From contig DAJPGB010000001.1 of NCBI GenBank assembly GCA_025992855.1, positions 1,488,001 to 1,552,000 of the forward strand: 64,000 nucleotides of DNA, written 5' to 3'. Under the pieces are notes generated by a model. That model had not been told where the DNA came from. It did no database searches and was given only the letters and a program-made list of their open reading frames with translations. Shown piece by piece: positions 49,246-58,070 of this stretch. Numbering within the stretch: the first letter of the stretch is position 1; the number at the start of each line of letters is the position of its first letter. The DNA comes from Coriobacteriaceae bacterium (lineage in GTDB: Bacteria; Actinomycetota; Coriobacteriia; Coriobacteriales; Coriobacteriaceae). The translations under genes were made by a program, and so were the position numbers.

Positions 49246-50243
49246 TGCTCGTGGTAGGTGGCGCGCATTCGGGGAAGAGGACCTTCGTGCGCGAAAAACT
49301 CGGGTTCGCGGCGGACGATTTCGTCGACGCGGCGCAGCTTGCGGAGGGCGGCGTGCCCGCGGCTTTTGCCGGCCGCGTCGCATACCGTGCTGAGGAACTC
49401 GTACGCGCGCTCGACGCTGACCGGGCGCTCGAGCGGCTGATCGGCTTCGACGCAGTGATTCTGCCCTTGGTCGGCTCGGGGGTCGTCCCCATGAGTGCGG
49501 AAGACGCCCAATGGCGCGAGCGCGCGGGGCGCCTGGGATGCGCGCTCGCTGCGCGCGCCGACGTCGTCGTGCGCATGACGTGCGGGATTCCCCAGGTCAT
49601 CAAAGGAAACCTTGCCGATGCACCTCGAGGGACGCAGGGCGCGGGTGCGCTTTTGGAAGTCGTCTTCGTGCGCCATGGTGCCACGGCGGGTACGGAAGAC
49701 CATCGCTACAGCGGGGCGGGCACCGACGAGCCCCTGTCGAGTGCGGGCGAGCGCGCTTTGCGCGACCTCGCGTGCGATCGTGACGTGTTCCGTGTTATCA
49801 CGAGCGGCATGGCCCGCACCGACCAGACGGCGCGCATCCTCTTCCCGAACGCGGAGCTTATGGCGTGCCCCGGTCTGCGCGAGATGGATTTCGGCGACTT
49901 CGAGGGGCGAAGCGCCGCCGAGCTTAAAGAGGATGCGCGCTATCGCGCCTGGGTAGACTCCTGGTGCGAGACGCGCTGCCCGCATGGCGAGGGCAAGAGC
50001 GATTTCACCCGCCGCGTCATCGCGGCGTTTCGGGAGGCGTGCGAATCGGAGCGCGCCCAGGGGAGTGGGCGCGCCGTCTTCGTCGTTCACGCGGGTACCG
50101 TGAAAGCGCTGCTCTCCGAGCTAGCTGTCCCGAAAATGGGATACTTCGACGTGCATACCGAGCCGGGCGGCGCATGGGCCGCCACTTGGGATGGGCGCTG
50201 CCTTCGCGACGTTCGCCCCGCTTCGGGGGGCGATGCCCGGTGA
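49242..50243 (+). CDS. cobC: Fusion of truncated CobU-like domain and CobC alpha-ribazole phosphatase
   Basis: 333 residues. The first about 130 are CobU-like but shortened: P-loop VVGGAHSGKRTF, a middle without the CobU LLLEDVGN pattern, and a MTCGIPQVIKGN end that copies CobU's last motif. The rest is a histidine phosphatase (VFVRHGATAGTEDHRYSG, TSGMARTDQTARI, CPGLREMDFGDFEG, FVVHAGTVKALL), matching CobC/CobZ-type alpha-ribazole-5'-phosphate phosphatase. The fused arrangement may pair nucleotide handling steps; the CobU-like part may only bind. Coupled to cobS and cbiB. Confidence 0.85.
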   Translation: MMLVVGGAHSGKRTFVREKLGFAADDFVDAAQLAEGGVPAAFAGRVAYRAEELVRALDADRALERLIGFDAVILPLVGSGVVPMSAEDAQWRERAGRLGCALAARADVVVRMTCGIPQVIKGNLADAPRGTQGAGALLEVVFVRHGATAGTEDHRYSGAGTDEPLSSAGERALRDLACDRDVFRVITSGMARTDQTARILFPNAELMACPGLREMDFGDFEGRSAAELKEDARYRAWVDSWCETRCPHGEGKSDFTRRVIAAFREACESERAQGSGRAVFVVHAGTVKALLSELAVPKMGYFDVHTEPGGAWAATWDGRCLRDVRPASGGDAR

Positions 50244-51217
50244 TGACGATTCTTGCCGTCGCCGCCGGGTTCGCGGCCGACCTTGCCTTCGGCGACCCGC
50301 GCTGGCTTCCCCATCCCGTCGTCGCCATGGGGCGCGCGATCACGTGGGCCGAAGGCCGCCTGCGGGGCGCATTCCCGCAAACGTCCGCGGGCACGCGCAC
50401 CGCAGGGCTTGTGCTCGCCGTGGCGCTTCCGCTTGCGTGTGGGCTTTTGACCTGGGGAATCCTGCATCTTTGCGGCATGGTTCACTCCGGCTTGCGCTTC
50501 GTGGCCGAGGCATGGGCGAGCTATCAGATTCTCGCGGCATGCGAGCTGCGCCGCCAGAGCCTGGCCGTTGCCCGCGCGTTCTCGAAGGGCGGACTTGTCG
50601 CGGCGCGCGAAGCCGTCGGGCTCATCGTGGGACGTGACACGTCTGTTCTCGACGAGCAGGGCGTCGCGCGCGCCGCCGTGGAAACGGTGGCGGAGAACGC
50701 GAGCGACGGTGTCATCGCGCCGCTTTTCTACCTTATGATCGGGGGTGCGCCCTTGGGCATGGCGTACAAGGCGGTGAACACGCTCGACAGCATGGTGGGC
50801 TACAAAAACGAGCGCTACATCGACTTCGGCTGCGCCTCGGCGCGCCTCGACGATGCGGTGAACTGGATTCCCTCGCGGTTATCGGCCCTGCTCATGATCG
50901 CCGTGTGCCCGATCGTCGGGCTCGACGCGCGCGGGGCGGCGCGCATCTGGCGCCGCGACAGGCGTCGCCATGCGAGCCCGAACGCGGCGCAGACCGAGTC
51001 GGCGTGCGCGGGTGCGCTCGGACTGCGCCTGGCAGGACCCGCGGTGTATTTCGGCAAGCTCGTTGAGAAACCGACGATAGGCGACGCGTCCTGCGAAATC
51101 GAGTGGGGCGACATCGCCCGGGCGACAAGGCTCATGCTCGCCGCGTCCGTATGCGCGCTCGTCGTCTTCGGCGCCGCGCGCGCGGCGGTCGTGCTCGCCG
51201 TGGGGGCGATGGCATGA
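50243..51217 (+). CDS. cbiB: Adenosylcobinamide-phosphate synthase CbiB
   Basis: 324 residues, membrane protein. DLAFGDPRWLPHPVVAMGR, VGRDTSVLDEQGVARAAVET, ENASDGVIAPLFY, YKAVNTLDSMVGYKNERY and PNAAQTESACAGALG are the full set of CbiB/CobD motifs. It attaches aminopropanol phosphate (or aminopropanol) to cobyric acid. One-base TGATG overlap with the previous gene, 4-base overlap with cobD, whose product supplies its substrate. Confidence 0.95.
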   Translation: MTILAVAAGFAADLAFGDPRWLPHPVVAMGRAITWAEGRLRGAFPQTSAGTRTAGLVLAVALPLACGLLTWGILHLCGMVHSGLRFVAEAWASYQILAACELRRQSLAVARAFSKGGLVAAREAVGLIVGRDTSVLDEQGVARAAVETVAENASDGVIAPLFYLMIGGAPLGMAYKAVNTLDSMVGYKNERYIDFGCASARLDDAVNWIPSRLSALLMIAVCPIVGLDARGAARIWRRDRRRHASPNAAQTESACAGALGLRLAGPAVYFGKLVEKPTIGDASCEIEWGDIARATRLMLAASVCALVVFGAARAAVVLAVGAMA

Positions 51218-52437
51218 GGAAAGACCACGCCGCGCCCCGGGCTGCCGGGGGAATCCTGCGCGCCCGCACGCATGGGGGCAGCGCGCAATCGCTCGGCATC
51301 GCTTGCGAAGGGGGTGCCTCCGACCTCATTGACTTCTCGGTGAACGTGAATCCGGCAGGCCCCTCGCCGCGCGCCGTCGCCGCAGCTTGCAAGGCGCTTT
51401 CTCGAATCGACGCCTACCCCGATAGGGAAAGCCTCGCCCTCGTTCGCGCCCTAGCGCGCGACCAGGGCATTCCCGAAGATACTATCGTCTGCGGCGCGGG
51501 CGCGTCCGACATCATCTGGCGGCTCGCCGCGGCGGTGCGCCCGAAACGCATCGTCGTGTGCGCGCCGACGTTCTCTGAATATGCGGAGGCGGCATCGTAC
51601 TACGGCGCATGCGTGCAGGAGTTCCCGCTCTCCGAAGCGGACGACTTCGACGTGCCCGCCTCCTTCGCCCGCGCGATCGAGGGGCCGGGAGACGTGGCGT
51701 ACCTCTGCAATCCGAACAACCCGACGGGGCGCCTCGTCGACCCCCGTGTGATCGATGCCGCGGCTTGCCGCTGCGAGCAGGTGGGCGCGCTGCTCGTCGT
51801 GGACGAGTGCTTCCTCGGATTTGCGCCCGACGCCCGCGAAAGGAGCGTGGCCGCACGCGCCGCGTGTTCGCGCCATGTGGCCGTGCTCTCCGCGTTCACC
51901 AAGCTCTACGGAATGGCGGGGTTGCGGTTGGGATATCTGATCAGCGGAAACGCCCAACTCATCGAGGGGATTCGCCGGGCGGGGCAGGCGTGGCCCGTCT
52001 CTTCGGTCGCCGAGGCCGCGGGTATCGCCGCCCTGGAAGACGTCGAATACGTCTCGCGCACGCGCGATGTATTGGAGGGCGAGCGAGCGTGGCTTTCCCA
52101 CGAGCTCTCCTCGCTCGGGCTTTCCGTCGTGCCGTCGGATGCGAACTTCCTTTTAGTCCGCACGCCGGCGAAAGACATCCCCGAGCGCCTGTATGATCAG
52201 GGGGTTTTGGTCCGCACGTGCGACTCGTTTTCGGTACTGTCCCGTTTCTGGTGCCGCGTCGCGGTGCGCACGCGCAAGGAGAACGCCCGGCTTGCGATGG
52301 CGTTCGGCCGTGCGCTTCGGGCGGAAGACGCATCGGGCGAAGGCGAACCCGACGAACGGGGCGGCGCTTCTTTCAGCGGCGCTATGGCGGGCGCGGATGG
52401 CCGAGGCTTGGCGAAGGAGGTCGATACCCGTGGGTAG
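51214..52437 (+). CDS. cobD: L-threonine-O-3-phosphate decarboxylase
   Basis: 407 residues, class I/II PLP aminotransferase fold. DFSVNVNPAGPSPRAV near the N-terminus, YLCNPNNPTGRLVDP, DECFLGF and the PLP lysine in SAFTKLYGMAGLRLGY are typical of CobD. It makes (R)-1-aminopropan-2-ol phosphate for the nucleotide loop. The threonine kinase PduX is not seen here. The last about 40 residues are a Gly/Ala/Asp-rich tail. Overlaps cbiP by 8 bases. Confidence 0.93.
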   Translation: MRKDHAAPRAAGGILRARTHGGSAQSLGIACEGGASDLIDFSVNVNPAGPSPRAVAAACKALSRIDAYPDRESLALVRALARDQGIPEDTIVCGAGASDIIWRLAAAVRPKRIVVCAPTFSEYAEAASYYGACVQEFPLSEADDFDVPASFARAIEGPGDVAYLCNPNNPTGRLVDPRVIDAAACRCEQVGALLVVDECFLGFAPDARERSVAARAACSRHVAVLSAFTKLYGMAGLRLGYLISGNAQLIEGIRRAGQAWPVSSVAEAAGIAALEDVEYVSRTRDVLEGERAWLSHELSSLGLSVVPSDANFLLVRTPAKDIPERLYDQGVLVRTCDSFSVLSRFWCRVAVRTRKENARLAMAFGRALRAEDASGEGEPDERGGASFSGAMAGADGRGLAKEVDTRG

Positions 52438-53929
52438 GGCCAAGCCCATCATGATCCAGGGCACCATGTCGAACGCGGGGAAGAGCCTGCTCGCGGCGGG
52501 GCTGTGCCGCGTACTTTCGCAGGACGGCCTGCGCGTGACTCCCTTCAAGAGCCAGAACATGGCACTCAACAGCGGCGTCACGGCCGACGGGCTCGAGATG
52601 GGGCGCGCCCAGATCATGCAGGCCGAGGCGTGCGGCATCGCGCCCGACGTGCGCATGAACCCCATCCTGCTCAAGCCCGAAAGCGGCCACCGAAGCCAGC
52701 TCATCGTGGCCGGCAAGGCGCAGGGAGCCTTCGCTGCGAGGGACTACTTCGCGCGAAAGAAGGCGCTCATGCCGCAGATTTTGGAGGCGTTCGATTCGCT
52801 CGCGGAGGAAAACGACGTCATCGTCATCGAGGGCGCCGGCAGCCCCGCCGAAATCAACCTTGCCGAAAATGACATCGTCAACATGGGGCTCGCGCGCGCC
52901 GTGTCCTCCCCCGTGCTGCTTGCGGGCGACATCGACCCGGGCGGGGTATTTGCCCAGCTCTACGGCACGGTCGCGCTCCTTGCGCCCGAGGACCGCGCGC
53001 TTTTGCGGGGGCTTGTGGTGAACAAGTTCCGCGGCGATGTGGAAATCCTGCGCCCGGGTTTGGCCCCGCTCGAGAAGATGTGCGGGGTTCCCGTCGTGGG
53101 GGTCGTGCCGTATCTCACGCTTGACCTGGACGACGAGGACTCGCTCGCGCCGCGCCTATCTGCCCGCGAGGCGCGCGGCGTCATCGACGTCGCCGTCGTG
53201 CGTCTTCCGCATCTGTCGAACTTCACCGACTTCGACCCGCTTTCGCGCGTGCCCGGCGTGGGCGTGCGCTACGTTTCCTCGACGACCGATCTGGGCCGAC
53301 CCGACCTGGTGGTGCTTCCCGGCTCGAAGACTACGCTCGACGACGCGCGTTGGCTTGCGGCTAGCGGCATCGGAGCCTGTGTACGCGCGCTTTCGGGCGC
53401 GGGCACGCCGGTGCTCGGCATATGCGGAGGCTACCAGCTTTTGGGAGACGAGCTTTCCGACCCGCACGGCAGGGAAGGCGCTGGCACCGCGCGCGGGCTC
53501 GGGCTCATCCCTGCAAGTACGGTTTTCAAGGAGGAAAAGCGCCTCGCCCAGTCGGAGCTGCGCATCACGGGCGCCCAAGGCGCGTTCTCGGTGTGGAACG
53601 GCATGATGGCGCGCGGGTACGAGATTCACGACGGCGAAACGACCGTCTCCTGCGCCCCTGCGGGCACGATTGGCGGCAAACCGGAAGGCGCGGCCTGCGG
53701 TAACGTGTTCGGAACCTATCTCCACGGCCTGTTCGACGAACCGGGGGTGGCGCTCGCCCTCGCGCGCTCACTCGCGCGCATGCGCGGCCTGCCCGAGAAC
53801 GTCGTGGGTGCTGCGGGCGCGGCGTCCGCGGCCGATCACCGTGCGCGCGAGTTCGACCGCCTGGCCGACGTCGTGCGCGGGGCGCTCGACATGGAGTATG
53901 TCTACCGCATTATCGAGGAGGGCGTATGA
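52430..53929 (+). CDS. cbiP: Cobyric acid synthase
   Basis: 499 residues. IQGTMSNAGKSLLAAGLCRV, TPFKSQNMALNSG, GRAQIMQAEACG, the LLKPES stretch and EGAGSPAEINLAENDIVNMG are CobQ/CbiP signatures; the amidotransferase part has GICGGYQLLG with the nucleophile Cys, and NVFGTYLHGLFD holds a catalytic His. It amidates the b, d, e and g side chains. GTG start at 52430 with AAGGAGG nine bases upstream decides the start. ATGA overlap with btuR. Confidence 0.95.
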   Translation: MGRAKPIMIQGTMSNAGKSLLAAGLCRVLSQDGLRVTPFKSQNMALNSGVTADGLEMGRAQIMQAEACGIAPDVRMNPILLKPESGHRSQLIVAGKAQGAFAARDYFARKKALMPQILEAFDSLAEENDVIVIEGAGSPAEINLAENDIVNMGLARAVSSPVLLAGDIDPGGVFAQLYGTVALLAPEDRALLRGLVVNKFRGDVEILRPGLAPLEKMCGVPVVGVVPYLTLDLDDEDSLAPRLSAREARGVIDVAVVRLPHLSNFTDFDPLSRVPGVGVRYVSSTTDLGRPDLVVLPGSKTTLDDARWLAASGIGACVRALSGAGTPVLGICGGYQLLGDELSDPHGREGAGTARGLGLIPASTVFKEEKRLAQSELRITGAQGAFSVWNGMMARGYEIHDGETTVSCAPAGTIGGKPEGAACGNVFGTYLHGLFDEPGVALALARSLARMRGLPENVVGAAGAASAADHRAREFDRLADVVRGALDMEYVYRIIEEGV

Positions 53930-54441
53930 TCCACGTGTATCATGGCGACGGCAAAGGCAAGACCACGGCGGCGATGGGCCTCGCCCTTCGCATGCTCGCT
54001 GCAGGCCGCCGCGTCGTCGTCGTGCAGTTCCTGAAAGACGGCGAAAGCGGGGAGGTGTGCCTGCTCGCCGAGCATTTCGGCGTGCCCGTGTTCGCGGGGA
54101 AGGCGTCGGACAAGTTTAGCTGGTCGATGACGTCGGAAGAACTTGCCGCGACGTGCGAGCTGCACGATGGGAACCTCGCTTCCGCGCTCGCCGAGCTCGA
54201 GGGCGCGCAAGAGGGACTGCTCGTGCTCGACGAGGCACTCGACGCGCTTTCGAAGGGGCTTGTCGACGAGGCGCTCGTGGACCGCGCGCTCGATATGTCC
54301 GCGCGCGGCGTCGAAGTAGCGCTCACCGGGCGCGCGCCTTCCCGCAAGATCGTGGAGAAGGCCGACTACATAACCGAGATGCGGTGCGAGAAACATCCCT
54401 ACGAGCAGGGGATATGTGCAAGGGAAGGAGTGGAGTACTAG
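53926..54441 (+). CDS. btuR: Cob(I)yrinic acid a,c-diamide adenosyltransferase (CobO/BtuR type)
   Basis: 171 residues. P-loop YHGDGKGKTTAAMGLALR, QFLKDGESGE, LVLDEALDALSKGLVDE and LTGRAPSRKIVEKADYITEM define the BtuR/CobA adenosyltransferase family. It places the 5'-deoxyadenosyl group on cobalt. The stop directly abuts the cbiC ATG. Confidence 0.95.
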   Translation: MIHVYHGDGKGKTTAAMGLALRMLAAGRRVVVVQFLKDGESGEVCLLAEHFGVPVFAGKASDKFSWSMTSEELAATCELHDGNLASALAELEGAQEGLLVLDEALDALSKGLVDEALVDRALDMSARGVEVALTGRAPSRKIVEKADYITEMRCEKHPYEQGICAREGVEY

Positions 54442-55083
54442 ATGGATTCCAAGGAGATGGCGCCCGGCGACATCGAGCGGCGCAGCTTCGAGATCATCAC
54501 CGAAGAGCTCGGCGGCCGCACGTTCCCGCCGCTCGAAGAGCCCGTCGTGAAGCGCGTCATCCACACCACTGCCGACTTCTCGTACGCCGATTCCCTCGTG
54601 TTCACCCATGACGCCGCGCACTGTGCGCTCGACGCACTGCGCGCAGGGGCCACGGTGCTCACCGACACGAACATGGCGCTCGCAGGCATAAGCAAGCCCG
54701 CGCTCGCGAAGCTCGGCTGCAAGGCCGTGTGCTACATGGCCGACCCTGATGTCGCCGCGGCTGCGCGCGCCGCGGGCACGACTCGCGCCGTTGCGAGCAT
54801 GGACAAAGCTTGCGGCATCGAGGGTCCGCTCATCGTGGCCGTCGGCAACGCTCCCACAGCACTTCTGCGCCTCGCCGAGCTCATGGACGCGGGGAAGATC
54901 GCGCCCGCGCTCGTCGTTGGGGTGCCGGTCGGGTTTGTGAACGTGGTCGAGGCGAAAGAGGAGCTACTCGCGCGACGCGTGCCGGCCATCGTCGCGAGGG
55001 GTCGCAAGGGCGGCTCGACCGTGGCGGCCGCCATTATGAACGCGCTGCTCTACCAGATCACGCGCACAGGCGGCCCGAAGTGA
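54442..55083 (+). CDS. cbiC: Precorrin-8X methylmutase
   Basis: 213 residues. RSFEIITEELGGRTFPP, KRVIHTTADFSYADSLVF (catalytic His), TDTNMALAGISKPALAKLG and VGVPVGFVNVVEAKEEL with RGRKGGSTVAAAIMNALLY make up the CbiC/CobH set. It moves the C11 methyl to C12, giving cobyrinic acid. GTGA overlap with cbiJ. Confidence 0.96.
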   Translation: MDSKEMAPGDIERRSFEIITEELGGRTFPPLEEPVVKRVIHTTADFSYADSLVFTHDAAHCALDALRAGATVLTDTNMALAGISKPALAKLGCKAVCYMADPDVAAAARAAGTTRAVASMDKACGIEGPLIVAVGNAPTALLRLAELMDAGKIAPALVVGVPVGFVNVVEAKEELLARRVPAIVARGRKGGSTVAAAIMNALLYQITRTGGPK

Positions 55084-55853
55084 CGGCGCCCGCATCCGCG
55101 CCGGCGCTGCGCATCTTCGCCGGCACCACCGAGGGCCGCCTTCTGTGCGAATGGGCGAGCGGGGCGGGAATCCCCGCCCGTGCCTACGCGGCAACCGAGT
55201 ACGGAGGCGAGCTTTTGGGCGAGCTTCCGGGCATCGAGGTGCATGCGGGTAGGCTCGACGAGGCCGACATGGAGCGTGAGCTTTCCGGCGCGCGCATCGT
55301 CGTCGACGCCACGCACCCCTTCGCTACGCTCGCAAGCGGCAACATCCGGGCCGCTTCGCTCGCTGTGGGCGCACAATGCCTGCGCCTTGCGCGCCCGGTC
55401 GAGGCGCTGCCCAAAGGCATCGTCTCGGTCGCGTCGATCGCCTGCGCGGCGCGCTTTCTCTCCGAGAACCCGGGTCGCGCTCTTCTCACGACGGGGAGCA
55501 AGGAGCTTGCTCCCTACACGAGCGTCGCCGATTTCGCGGAGCGCTTCTTCGTGCGTGTGCTCCCGCTGCCCGGTGCTATAACGAAGTGCATCGACGCGGG
55601 GTTTTCGCCGTCGCACGTCATCGGCATGCAGGGGCCCTTCACCCGCGAGCTCAACGAGGCGATGCTTCGGCAGGTGGGCGCCCAGTGGCTTGTGACCAAG
55701 GACTCGGGAACCGTAGGCGGCACGGCCGAGAAGATCGCCTCCGCGCGCGACGTGGGAGCGCGCTGCATCGTGGTCGCCCGTCCCGCCGAGGGAGGCGGGG
55801 CCCTTTCGCTTCGGGAAGTGGAAGACGCGCTCTTACGGGAGTTCGCGCGCTAG
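55080..55853 (+). CDS. cbiJ: Cobalt-precorrin-6A reductase
   Basis: 257 residues. RIFAGTTEGRLLCEWAS, VVDATHPFATLASGNIRAA, LLTTGSKELAPY, IGMQGPFTRELNEAMLRQ and VTKDSGTVGGTAEKI are the CbiJ/CobK pattern. It reduces the C18-C19 bond with NAD(P)H. GTG start at 55080 by coupling to cbiC. Last gene of the rightward operon; no terminator is seen before the island border. Confidence 0.93.
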   Translation: MTAPASAPALRIFAGTTEGRLLCEWASGAGIPARAYAATEYGGELLGELPGIEVHAGRLDEADMERELSGARIVVDATHPFATLASGNIRAASLAVGAQCLRLARPVEALPKGIVSVASIACAARFLSENPGRALLTTGSKELAPYTSVADFAERFFVRVLPLPGAITKCIDAGFSPSHVIGMQGPFTRELNEAMLRQVGAQWLVTKDSGTVGGTAEKIASARDVGARCIVVARPAEGGGALSLREVEDALLREFAR

Positions 55854-55884
55854 GCGCTCGCCGCGCCTGCGCGCCCTCTCGCCC

Positions 55885-55980
55885 GCGAGGAGGAGCGCCC
55901 CGAGCAAGCTCGACCCGTACAAGCCCGTCATCCATCAATAGCTCGAGGACGACGCCCAGAACTGGCGCAAACAGCCCTTC
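55885..55980 (+). mobile_element. Fragment of an IS21-type transposase (IstA)
   Basis: Frame +1 from 55885 reads RRSAPSKLDPYKPVIHQ, then a TAG at 55939-55941, then LEDDAQNWRKQ. SKLDPYKPxI-x(2-5)-LExD...RKQ is the segment of IstA that follows its helix-turn-helix region. Only about 32 codons remain, with a stop inside, no ends and no istB. It lies between cbiJ and the right border repeat. Confidence 0.6.
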
Positions 55981-55983
55981 AAT

Positions 55984-56052
55984 AAGTTGCGGTGAAATAG
56001 TGCCTGTTTTTGCGGCTAGATAGCATATTCAGTCCCTAATTCACCGCAACTT
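55984..56052. repeat. 69-nt hairpin element, copy C: right border of the cobalamin island
   Basis: Starts AAGTTGCGGTGAAATAGTG and ends CTAATTCACCGCAACTT; the outer arms pair well, with mismatches inside. Same length as copy A (32319-32387). Its first 19 bases are repeated exactly at 34051-34069 on the other side of the island. Confidence 0.85.
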
Positions 56053-56054
56053 GT

Positions 56055-56096
56055 TGGTGGTGGCTTACTGGTAGCTGGTGGTGGCTTACTGGTAGC
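56055..56096. repeat. 21-bp exact tandem duplication at the end of the MacB permease gene
   Basis: Units at 56055-56075 and 56076-56096 are identical (TGGTGGTGGCTTACTGGTAG plus C). The duplicated unit carries the permease stop codon, so a spare stop follows in frame; the protein is unaffected. Confidence 0.9.
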
Positions 56097-57300
56097 GTAG
56101 GCACTCCACCGGGTTGAGCTTTGCCGCGCGGCGAGCGGGGTAGAAGCCAAAGATTACGCCGATGCCGACGGAGACGCCGAAGGCCAGCAGCACCGTGGCG
56201 ATTGAAAAGCTCGGTGTGATCTGCCCACTGGCACCGAGCTCGTTGAGAACCCCTGATCCTGCGGCAAACACCGCGAGGCCCCAGGCCAGCAGATAGCCAA
56301 TCAGGACACCCAGCAGGCCACCGATGACGCACAGCGCCGAGGACTCGGTCAAAAACTGCGCGGTGATATCGCAACGACTGGCGCCCAGGGCACGGCGAAT
56401 ACCGATCTCGCGGATGCGCTCAGTCACGTTGGTGAGCATCATATTCATAATGCCGATTCCGCCGACAAGCAGTGAGATACTGGCGACAGCGCCCATGATG
56501 AGCGAGAAGGCGCCCATAAACGAGTTGAGTGCATCGATGGCGCTTTTCATGGAGGTCGCCGATACGCTGTCGTACTCATCATCCTCCGAGATGCCCTTCA
56601 TCGCGCGCACCTTAGACTCGATGGTCTTGCAGAGCTCGTCCATGTCTGTGCCCTCGGCGGCAAGTGCCGTCACGCTGGGGAATGAAGGATTCTCGTCGCC
56701 AAACAGGCCGGAGATGGTTTCGCGTGGCATATACAGCGTGAGCGAGCCCATGGAGTCGCTGCCGCCATCAATCACGCCTACAATCTGCACCTCGCCGTTG
56801 GACACCTTGATGGTTTTCCCCAGCGCATCCTGTTCGTTGCCGTAAAGCTGATCGGCGCCGCCGCGGCTGATGAGCGCCACGCGCGAGCCTGATTGAGACT
56901 CTGCCTGTGAATAGACACGTCCTGCAACGAGCTTGCTGGCACCCACGGCGTCGAGCATGTCGCTGTCGACACCCTGTGCCATGACGGTATAGCTTTTATC
57001 GCCAGACTTGTACTCGGTATACGCGCTGTCGACAATCCCGATCTGCTCTATCTGCGGCACCAGTTTTTGAAGCTTCTGGACGTCAGAATCAGTGAGTTCT
57101 TGGGACGAATAGATCTGCACCATGCGGGCTGCATTGAGCCCCAAGCTGTTGACCAGGCTGTTTTGTATGCCGCCGATGAGCGAAGTCATGGCGATGACCG
57201 ATGCGATGCCGATGACAATGCCCAGGATGGTGAGCAGGCTGCGCCCCTTGTTGGCCTCGAGCGAGTGAAGTGCTTCCTGGATGAGATCGCGGGCGCTCAT
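56086..57300 (-). CDS. MacB-type ABC transporter permease
   Basis: 404 residues. The first helix ANKGRSLLTILGIVIGIASVIA is followed by a large extracytoplasmic MacB-PCD domain (about 45-275) and three C-terminal helices with GGIGIMNMMLTNVTERIREIG and FGFYPARRAAKLNPVE, the FtsX/MacB signature. It exports peptides, macrolides or other amphiphiles by a mechanotransmission mechanism. Overlaps the ATPase gene by 4 bases. Leftward operon with ATPase and fusion protein. Confidence 0.9.
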   Translation of the reverse strand: MSARDLIQEALHSLEANKGRSLLTILGIVIGIASVIAMTSLIGGIQNSLVNSLGLNAARMVQIYSSQELTDSDVQKLQKLVPQIEQIGIVDSAYTEYKSGDKSYTVMAQGVDSDMLDAVGASKLVAGRVYSQAESQSGSRVALISRGGADQLYGNEQDALGKTIKVSNGEVQIVGVIDGGSDSMGSLTLYMPRETISGLFGDENPSFPSVTALAAEGTDMDELCKTIESKVRAMKGISEDDEYDSVSATSMKSAIDALNSFMGAFSLIMGAVASISLLVGGIGIMNMMLTNVTERIREIGIRRALGASRCDITAQFLTESSALCVIGGLLGVLIGYLLAWGLAVFAAGSGVLNELGASGQITPSFSIATVLLAFGVSVGIGVIFGFYPARRAAKLNPVECLRYQ

Positions 57301-58070
57301 GCCTTCGCTCCTTTCGGCTGATTGGTGGTTGCAGAAATCTCGGGCAGGTTTTTGACGGCCCCGCGTAACGTATTCGGTGTATGCGCGACATATGCGCCGT
57401 CATGGATTCGCCCGTCACGGATGGTTACGGCTCGATCGGCCTCGGCGGCGATGCCGGGGTCATGCGTGATGAGTACGATGGTCTTGCCGCGTTTCTGGAG
57501 CTTGTGGAAGGTTTCCATGACGAGCGCCCCGGTTGTCGAGTCTAGATTTCCCGTTGGCTCGTCGGCCAAAATGATGGGCGGGTCGTTGACGAGGGCGCGC
57601 GCGATAGCGACGCGCTGCATCTGTCCGCCCGAGAGTTCCGATATGCGGTGGTCCCAATGGTCGACCGGCAGTGTGACGGCTTGCAGCGCGTGCACGGCGC
57701 GCATCTCGCGCTGGCTACGCGGCACATTGGTGTAGGACAGCGGCAGCATGACGTTTTCGATCACCGTCAGACGCGGCAGCAAGTTAAAACTCTGAAAGAC
57801 AAAGCCGATGCTCAGCGCGCGCACCTCGGTGAGCTCATCATCGTCGAGCTCGGCGACGTTGAGCCCTTGCAGGAAATAATCACCCGCCGTCGGCTTGTCC
57901 AGGCAGCCCAGGATGTTCATGAGCGTCGACTTGCCCGAGCCCGAGGGGCCGGTGATTGCGACGAACTCACCGGGGTTCACCGCCAGGCTCACGTTGTGCA
58001 GGATGTGGGCGCAACCGGCTTCGCTCTCAAAGATGCGGTGCACGTTGCGGATGTCGATGACGGGACGCAT
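57297..58070 (-). CDS. MacB-type ABC transporter ATPase (LolD/FtsE family)
   Basis: 257 residues. Walker A GPSGSGKST, Q-loop FVFQSFNLLP, signature LSGGQMQRVAIARAL, Walker B IILADEPTGNLDS and H-loop VLITHD are all intact. It drives the permease. Shares one base with the fusion-protein stop and overlaps the permease start by 4 bases, so the three are coupled. The last about 30 residues are a variable tail. Confidence 0.93.
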   Translation of the reverse strand: MRPVIDIRNVHRIFESEAGCAHILHNVSLAVNPGEFVAITGPSGSGKSTLMNILGCLDKPTAGDYFLQGLNVAELDDDELTEVRALSIGFVFQSFNLLPRLTVIENVMLPLSYTNVPRSQREMRAVHALQAVTLPVDHWDHRISELSGGQMQRVAIARALVNDPPIILADEPTGNLDSTTGALVMETFHKLQKRGKTIVLITHDPGIAAEADRAVTIRDGRIHDGAYVAHTPNTLRGAVKNLPEISATTNQPKGAKA

